Under the pieces are notes generated by a model, which worked only from the letters and a program-made list of their open reading frames with translations, was not told the DNA's origin and did not search any database. Source: Candidatus Latescibacterota bacterium (GTDB lineage: Bacteria > Latescibacterota > UBA2968). From it: a DNA stretch of 64,000 bases. The stretch is from assembly GCA_022824945.1 (NCBI GenBank), contig JAJDYX010000055.1, forward strand, positions 32,300 through 96,299, read 5' to 3'. Each line of letters opens with the position of its first letter. Positions within the stretch are counted from its first letter, which is position 1. Of this stretch, positions 59,500-64,000 are shown in pieces. The position numbers and the translations under genes are program-made.

Positions 59500-62400
59500 A
59501 TGAAACCTCCCGTTAAATTTCTCTTCTTCGTGCTCGGCATCACCAGTCTGCTGAGCCTGATCTTCACGATCTACCCGCGGTCATTATCTCCACAGACCAG
59601 CAGCGTAGCCTTAGAGACCACTGCGCCACCTTCTCTCGACTTTGACGGCAGTGGGATTGTGGATTTTCCCGACTATTTAATGTTTATAAGCGCATTTGGA
59701 TCTCAAGAGGGCCAAGATAAGTACAATGCAAAATACGATCTCAATAGCGATGGCAAAATTGCTTTTGAAGACTTTCTAATTTTAACCGACAACTTTGGCA
59801 AAAACGTCGTAGCACAGAAGCCGCCAACGCCACCAACGTCGCCTGCGCCACCGGGTCAGGGCACTGCTCGTCCTGATTTGATAGTTGAATCACCCAAAGT
59901 CAGCGATAGTAGCCCGGATGCAGGTACGTCCTTCACGCTGAGTGCCACTGTTCGCAACCAGGGCGGCAGTCGGTCTGACTATACCACATTGCGCTATTAT
60001 CTCTCAACCGATGCGACCATCACGACAGGTGATACAGAAGTAGAAACCGACTACGTGACCCGCCTCGATCCATCTGCAATTAGTGATGAGTCCGCTCGGA
60101 TAGAGGCCCCATCAAGTGAGGGCACGTATTACTACGGAGCCTGTGTCGAGGCAGTCACTGGCGAATCTGACACGGGAAATAACTGCTCCAGCGCTGTCAC
60201 CGTCACTGTTCTTGGCTCTGACTTAATCGTCGAAACGCCTACAGTCAGCGATAGTAGCCCGGGACCAGGCGCATCCTTCACGCTGAGTGCCACTGTTCGC
60301 AACCAGGGCGGCGGGCGGTCTGACTATACGACATTGCGCTATTATCTTTCAACCGACGGAATCATCACGACAGGCGATACAGAAATAGAGACCAGCTACG
60401 TGAGCCGCCTTGATCCTTCTGAAACCAGCGATAGGAGGGCTTACCTGGAAGCACCGTCGAGTGAGGGCACGTATTACTACGGAGCCTGTGTCGAGGCAGT
60501 CACTGGCGAATCTGACACAAGTAACAACTGCTCCAGTGCTGTCACCGTCACTGTTAGCGGTTCTGACTTAATCGTCGAAACGCCTACAGTCAGCGATAGT
60601 AGCCCGGATGCAGGTACGTCCTTCACGCTGAGTGCCACTGTTCGCAACCAGGGTGGCAGTCGGTCTGACTATACGACATTGCGCTATTATCTCTCAACCG
60701 ATGAGACTATCACGACAGGTGATTCAGAAGTAGAAACCGACTACGTGAGCCGCCTTGATCCTTCTGAAACCAGCGAGGAATCCGCTCGCGTGACAGCCCC
60801 ATCGAGTGAGGGCACGTATTACTATGGTGCCTGTGTAGAAAGCGTCAGTGGAGAAAGCGATACGAATAACAACTGTTCCAGTGCTGTCACCATCACTGTT
60901 AGTGGTTCTGACTTAATCGTCGAAACGCCTACAGTCAGCGATAGTAGCCCGGGACCAGGCGCATCCTTCATATTGAGTGCCACTGTTCGCAATCAGGGTG
61001 GTGGCGCGGCTCCCTCTACCACATTGCGCTATTATCTGTCAACTGATGCGACTATCACAACAGGTGATTCAGAAATAGAGACCAGCTACGTTAGCCCCCT
61101 TGATCCTTCGGAAACCAGCGATGAGAGGGCTTACCTGGAAGCCCCATCGAGTGAGGGCACGTATTACTATGGTGCCTGTGTAGAAAGGGTCACCGGGGAG
61201 AGCGATACGGGTAACAACTGCTCCAGCGCTGTCACTGTCACGGTTAGTGGTTCTGACTTAATCGTCGAAACGCCTACAGTTAGCGAAAGTACTCCAAAGG
61301 CAGGTGCATACTTCAGGCTATATGCAACTGTTCGCAATCAGGGCGGCAGTCGGTCTGAATCTACGACATTGCGCTATTATCTCTCAACCGATGTGACGAT
61401 CAATACGAACGATCAGGAAGTAGAAAACGACTATGTGAGTCGCCTTGCCCCTTCTGAAACCAGCGAGGAATCTGCTTATTTGAACGCCCCATCGAGTGAG
61501 GGCACATATTACTACGTAGCCTGTGTCGAGGCAGTGTCTGGCGAATCCGACACGGGTAACAACTGCTCCAGTGCGGTCACTATAACCGTGGGAGGCACAA
61601 CTCCCCCACCCCCTCCCACTCCCAATCAGCCCCCAGTATTCAGCGAGGGCGCGAGCACAACCCGCAGCATGGCAGAGAACACAGGGGCAGGTCTGAACAT
61701 CGGAAATCCAATCAGCGCGACAGATAGCGATGGAGATCGCCTCACCTATAGCCTCGAAGGTAGGGATGCCAGAGCATTCACCATCATCTCAAGCAGCGGT
61801 CAACTCAGGACCAGATCAGGTGTAACGTATGACTACGAAACAAAGAACAGCTATTCGGTAACCGTGCGAGTGCAGGACGGCAAAGGCGGTAGTGCGACCA
61901 TCGCCGTGACCATCACCCTCACCGATGAGAACGAAGCACCCGGCAGGCCCGATGCGCCTACAGTTACAGCCTCAACATTGAACAGCCTGAGCCTGCGCTG
62001 GACGGCACCGACGACCTCCGGGTCTGCTATCAGTGACTACGATGTGCAGTATAGAGCACAGGGTGGTAGTTTCACAGACTGGCCTCATACTGGAACTGGC
62101 ACGACGACAACAATCACGGGCTTGACCGCGAACACCAATTACGAGGTACAGGTGCGAGCGACCAATGCACAGGGCGTGAGCAACTGGTCGCCATCAGCTA
62201 CCGGAACGACCACAGCCAATCAGTCTCCAGTATTCAGTGACGGTACAAACACGACCCGCAGTATAGCCGAAAACACTGGAACAGGGCAGAACATCGGAAA
62301 TCCGGTCAGCGCGACAGATGGCGACAATGACCAGATCACCTACAGCCTCGAAGGCAGGGATGCTTCTGCATTCACTGTCCAGTCCAATAGCGGCCAACTC

Positions 62401-64000
62401 AAAACCAGATCAGGTCAGACGTATGACTATGAGACCAAGGACCGCTATTCGGTAACCGTGCGAGCACAGGACGGCAGTGGCGGCAGTGCGACCATCGCCG
62501 TGACCATCACCCTCACCGATGAAAACGAACCACCGGACAGGCCAAATGCACCCACAGTCACAGCTTCATCGAATAGCCTGAGCGTGCGCTGGACAGCACC
62601 GGGAAATACCGGTCCTGACATCAGTGACTACGACTTGCAGTACAGGGCGACAGGAGGTAATTTCACCGACTGGCCCCATACAGGCACGAGCACGACGACG
62701 GCAATTACAGGCTTGACCGCAAACACCCGTTACGAGGTGCAGGTGCGGGCGACCAATGGCGAAGGCACAGGCGACTGGTCGCCATCGGCTACCGGAACGA
62801 CCAGTAGTGTTGGTGCTAATAATCCCGATCTGATTGTCGAATCACCATCGGTCGATAATAACACCCTTTCACCAGAGCAAGCCTTCAGGCTAAGTGCGAC
62901 TGTTCGCAATCAGGGTGGGGAGCGGTCTGCCTCCACGACATTGCGCTATTATCTGTCAACCGACAATACGATCACGACAAGTGATACAGAAGTGGGTACG
63001 GACTACGTGAGCCGTCTTGATGCTTCCAGGACCAGTGATGAGTCTATTCGTTTGGACGCACCATCGAGTGAGGGCACACATTACTATGGGGCATGTGTCG
63101 AGACCGTCAGCGGGGAGAGCGATACCGGAAACAACTGCTCCAGTGCTGTCACTGTCACTGTTATTGGTTCTGACTTAATCGTCGAATCGCCTTCGGTCAG
63201 CAATAGTAGTCCGGGACCAGGTGCATCCTTCACGTTGAGTGCGACTGTTCGCAATCAGGGTGGCGGGCGATCTCCCTCTACGACATTGCGCTATTATCTA
63301 TCAACCGACCAGACGATTGACCAGAGTGATACAGAAATAGATACGGACTATGTCAGCTCCCTCGATCCTTCTGAAACCAGTGATGAGTCGGATTTCTTAT
63401 CAGCCCCGTCAAGTGCTGGCAGATATTACTATGGAGCCTGTGTCGATGCTGTCACTGGCGAATCCGACACCGGAAACAACTGCTCCAGTGCGGTCATCGT
63501 GACCGTAAGGAGCGCCCCCCCTCCACCCGCCCCCAACCAGCCTCCAGTATTCAGCGAGGGAACAAGCACCACGCGCAGCTTGGCAGAAAATACAGCAGCA
63601 GGGCAGAACATCGGAAACCCGGTCAGCGCGACAGATAGCGATGGCGACCAACTCACCTATAGCCTTCAGGGCGGGGATGCCTCTGCATTTACCATCGTCT
63701 CAGGCAGTGGTCAACTCAGTACCCGATCGGGTGTGACGTATGACTATGAGACAAAGAATACCTATTCGGTAACCGTGCGAGCACAGGATGGCGAAGGCGG
63801 CAGTGCGACCATTGCCGTGACCATCACCCTCACCGATGAGAACGAACCACCGGATAGACCAGATGCACCAGTAGTCACGACTTCGACCTTGAACAGCCTG
63901 AGCCTGCGCTGGACAGCACCGACGAATCCCGGTCCCGCCATCAGCGACTACGACGTGCAATACAGAGAAGCAGGCGGCAACTTCACCGACTGGCCCCATA
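59500..64000 (+). CDS. Giant surface protein: CARDB, cadherin-like and fibronectin-III repeats (partial)
   Basis: Open from ATG 59500 to the window edge, 1,500 codons with no stop. Residues 4-30 form a signal or anchor segment (VKFLFFVLGITSLLSLIFTIYP). Residues 47-100 hold a pair of calcium loops (DFDGSGIVDFPDY, DLNSDGKIAFEDF), then a Pro-rich linker. Five CARDB units of 115 residues follow (PDLIVESPKVSDSSP ... SGESDTGNNCSSAVTVTV), each with two cysteines that could pair. Next are a cadherin-like domain (NQPPVFSEGASTTRSMAENT ... TDENE) and a fibronectin type III domain (PTVTASTLNSLSLRWTAP), a second such pair, two more CARDB units, and the beginning of a third pair. Likely an adhesin or matrix protein; the C-terminal anchor is outside. 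Confidence 0.85.
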   Translation, partial: MKPPVKFLFFVLGITSLLSLIFTIYPRSLSPQTSSVALETTAPPSLDFDGSGIVDFPDYLMFISAFGSQEGQDKYNAKYDLNSDGKIAFEDFLILTDNFGKNVVAQKPPTPPTSPAPPGQGTARPDLIVESPKVSDSSPDAGTSFTLSATVRNQGGSRSDYTTLRYYLSTDATITTGDTEVETDYVTRLDPSAISDESARIEAPSSEGTYYYGACVEAVTGESDTGNNCSSAVTVTVLGSDLIVETPTVSDSSPGPGASFTLSATVRNQGGGRSDYTTLRYYLSTDGIITTGDTEIETSYVSRLDPSETSDRRAYLEAPSSEGTYYYGACVEAVTGESDTSNNCSSAVTVTVSGSDLIVETPTVSDSSPDAGTSFTLSATVRNQGGSRSDYTTLRYYLSTDETITTGDSEVETDYVSRLDPSETSEESARVTAPSSEGTYYYGACVESVSGESDTNNNCSSAVTITVSGSDLIVETPTVSDSSPGPGASFILSATVRNQGGGAAPSTTLRYYLSTDATITTGDSEIETSYVSPLDPSETSDERAYLEAPSSEGTYYYGACVERVTGESDTGNNCSSAVTVTVSGSDLIVETPTVSESTPKAGAYFRLYATVRNQGGSRSESTTLRYYLSTDVTINTNDQEVENDYVSRLAPSETSEESAYLNAPSSEGTYYYVACVEAVSGESDTGNNCSSAVTITVGGTTPPPPPTPNQPPVFSEGASTTRSMAENTGAGLNIGNPISATDSDGDRLTYSLEGRDARAFTIISSSGQLRTRSGVTYDYETKNSYSVTVRVQDGKGGSATIAVTITLTDENEAPGRPDAPTVTASTLNSLSLRWTAPTTSGSAISDYDVQYRAQGGSFTDWPHTGTGTTTTITGLTANTNYEVQVRATNAQGVSNWSPSATGTTTANQSPVFSDGTNTTRSIAENTGTGQNIGNPVSATDGDNDQITYSLEGRDASAFTVQSNSGQLKTRSGQTYDYETKDRYSVTVRAQDGSGGSATIAVTITLTDENEPPDRPNAPTVTASSNSLSVRWTAPGNTGPDISDYDLQYRATGGNFTDWPHTGTSTTTAITGLTANTRYEVQVRATNGEGTGDWSPSATGTTSSVGANNPDLIVESPSVDNNTLSPEQAFRLSATVRNQGGERSASTTLRYYLSTDNTITTSDTEVGTDYVSRLDASRTSDESIRLDAPSSEGTHYYGACVETVSGESDTGNNCSSAVTVTVIGSDLIVESPSVSNSSPGPGASFTLSATVRNQGGGRSPSTTLRYYLSTDQTIDQSDTEIDTDYVSSLDPSETSDESDFLSAPSSAGRYYYGACVDAVTGESDTGNNCSSAVIVTVRSAPPPPAPNQPPVFSEGTSTTRSLAENTAAGQNIGNPVSATDSDGDQLTYSLQGGDASAFTIVSGSGQLSTRSGVTYDYETKNTYSVTVRAQDGEGGSATIAVTITLTDENEPPDRPDAPVVTTSTLNSLSLRWTAPTNPGPAISDYDVQYREAGGNFTDWPH
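59875..61599 (+). repeat. Five tandem 345-bp CARDB-coding repeats
   Basis: Repeat starts (GAT/GAC of the DLIVE motif) fall at 59875, 60220, 60565, 60910 and 61255, always 345 bp apart. Long stretches are identical between units, for example CATTGCGCTATTATCT and GAGGGCACGTATTACTA. Exact period and high identity imply recent unit duplication or homogenisation. Confidence 0.9.
62827..63516 (+). repeat. Two further 345-bp CARDB-coding repeats
   Basis: Starts at 62827 and 63172 with the same 345-bp spacing as the first block. Separating the two blocks are two cadherin/fibronectin-III units of about 600 bp (from 61624 and 62218). A third begins at 63535, so the gene has a two-level repeat structure. 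Confidence 0.88.

Noticed and set aside
62194..63999. Minus-strand frames in the giant repeat gene
   Set aside because: The same antisense product recurs in each repeat unit, so it follows from the plus-strand repeats.
56200..64000. Possible CRISPR array because of regular repeats
   Set aside because: The periods (about 125, 345 and 600 bp) are those of protein domains in open frames; there are no short palindromic repeats with unique spacers and no cas genes.

Overview
The window is 64 kb of a Gram-negative bacterial chromosome with about 50% GC. The gene content suggests a free-living or sponge/marine-associated member of the Latescibacterota/Poribacteria type. The evidence is repeated phytanoyl-CoA dioxygenases, Gfo/Idh/MocA oxidoreductases, a sulfatase, a GH29 fucosidase, a GWxTD-domain protein, an Oar-like TonB-dependent receptor, and three secreted proteins carrying the same pair of DxDGxGxxDFxDF calcium loops. 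The lineage is inferred from gene content only. Several genes have clear Shine-Dalgarno sites (AAGGAG); others have none visible. Five close matches to TTGACA-N17-TATAAT point to a standard housekeeping sigma factor.

Layout. 1-8.3 kb: partial aldo/keto reductase, heme A synthase, mannonate dehydratase-like protein, tRNA-Leu(CAG) with its own promoter and terminator, EamA transporter, GWxTD/TPR protein, and a complete cobalt-type nitrile hydratase operon (beta, alpha, activator) whose activator ends in a His/Asp tail. 8.3-18 kb, mostly minus strand: a coupled cluster of D-threonine-aldolase-like enzyme, secreted DUF5686-like protein, MFS transporter and sulfatase; then malate dehydrogenase, a large periplasmic TPR protein, and a YVTN propeller/tautomerase/antitoxin-like trio. 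18-25 kb: lipoprotein and FadL/PorV-like barrel, PhyH dioxygenase, DegT aminotransferase, DUF445, M42 peptidase. 25-33 kb: an RND pump without partners, a pair of M16 peptidases of AT-richer composition, Gfo/Idh oxidoreductase and MsrA. 33-40 kb: a plus-strand carbohydrate cluster (TIM-barrel isomerase, Gfo/Idh, GH29, PhyH) followed by an Oar-like TonB receptor.

40-45 kb is an accessory region. It has a small PD-(D/E)XK-like protein flanked by 18-bp direct repeats that copy the 3' end of the TonB receptor gene, two truncated antitoxin genes, an intact HicBA pair, a Uma2 nuclease, mannose-6-phosphate isomerase, and a DUF2357/McrC-like nuclease without its usual AAA+ partner. 45-51 kb returns to housekeeping functions: HAD phosphatase, oligopeptidase A, YbdG-like MscS channel, and a GAF histidine kinase with a NarL response regulator.

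51-64 kb is a lineage-specific region rich in duplications: an OM beta-barrel, about 1 kb of decayed sequence, two tandem AraC regulators (one with a Glu in place of the phospho-acceptor Asp, one without most of its receiver), fragments of further copies, a three-lipoprotein cassette, a 21-blade WD40 protein, and the first 1,500 codons of a very large CARDB/cadherin/fibronectin-III adhesin-like protein that runs off the end.
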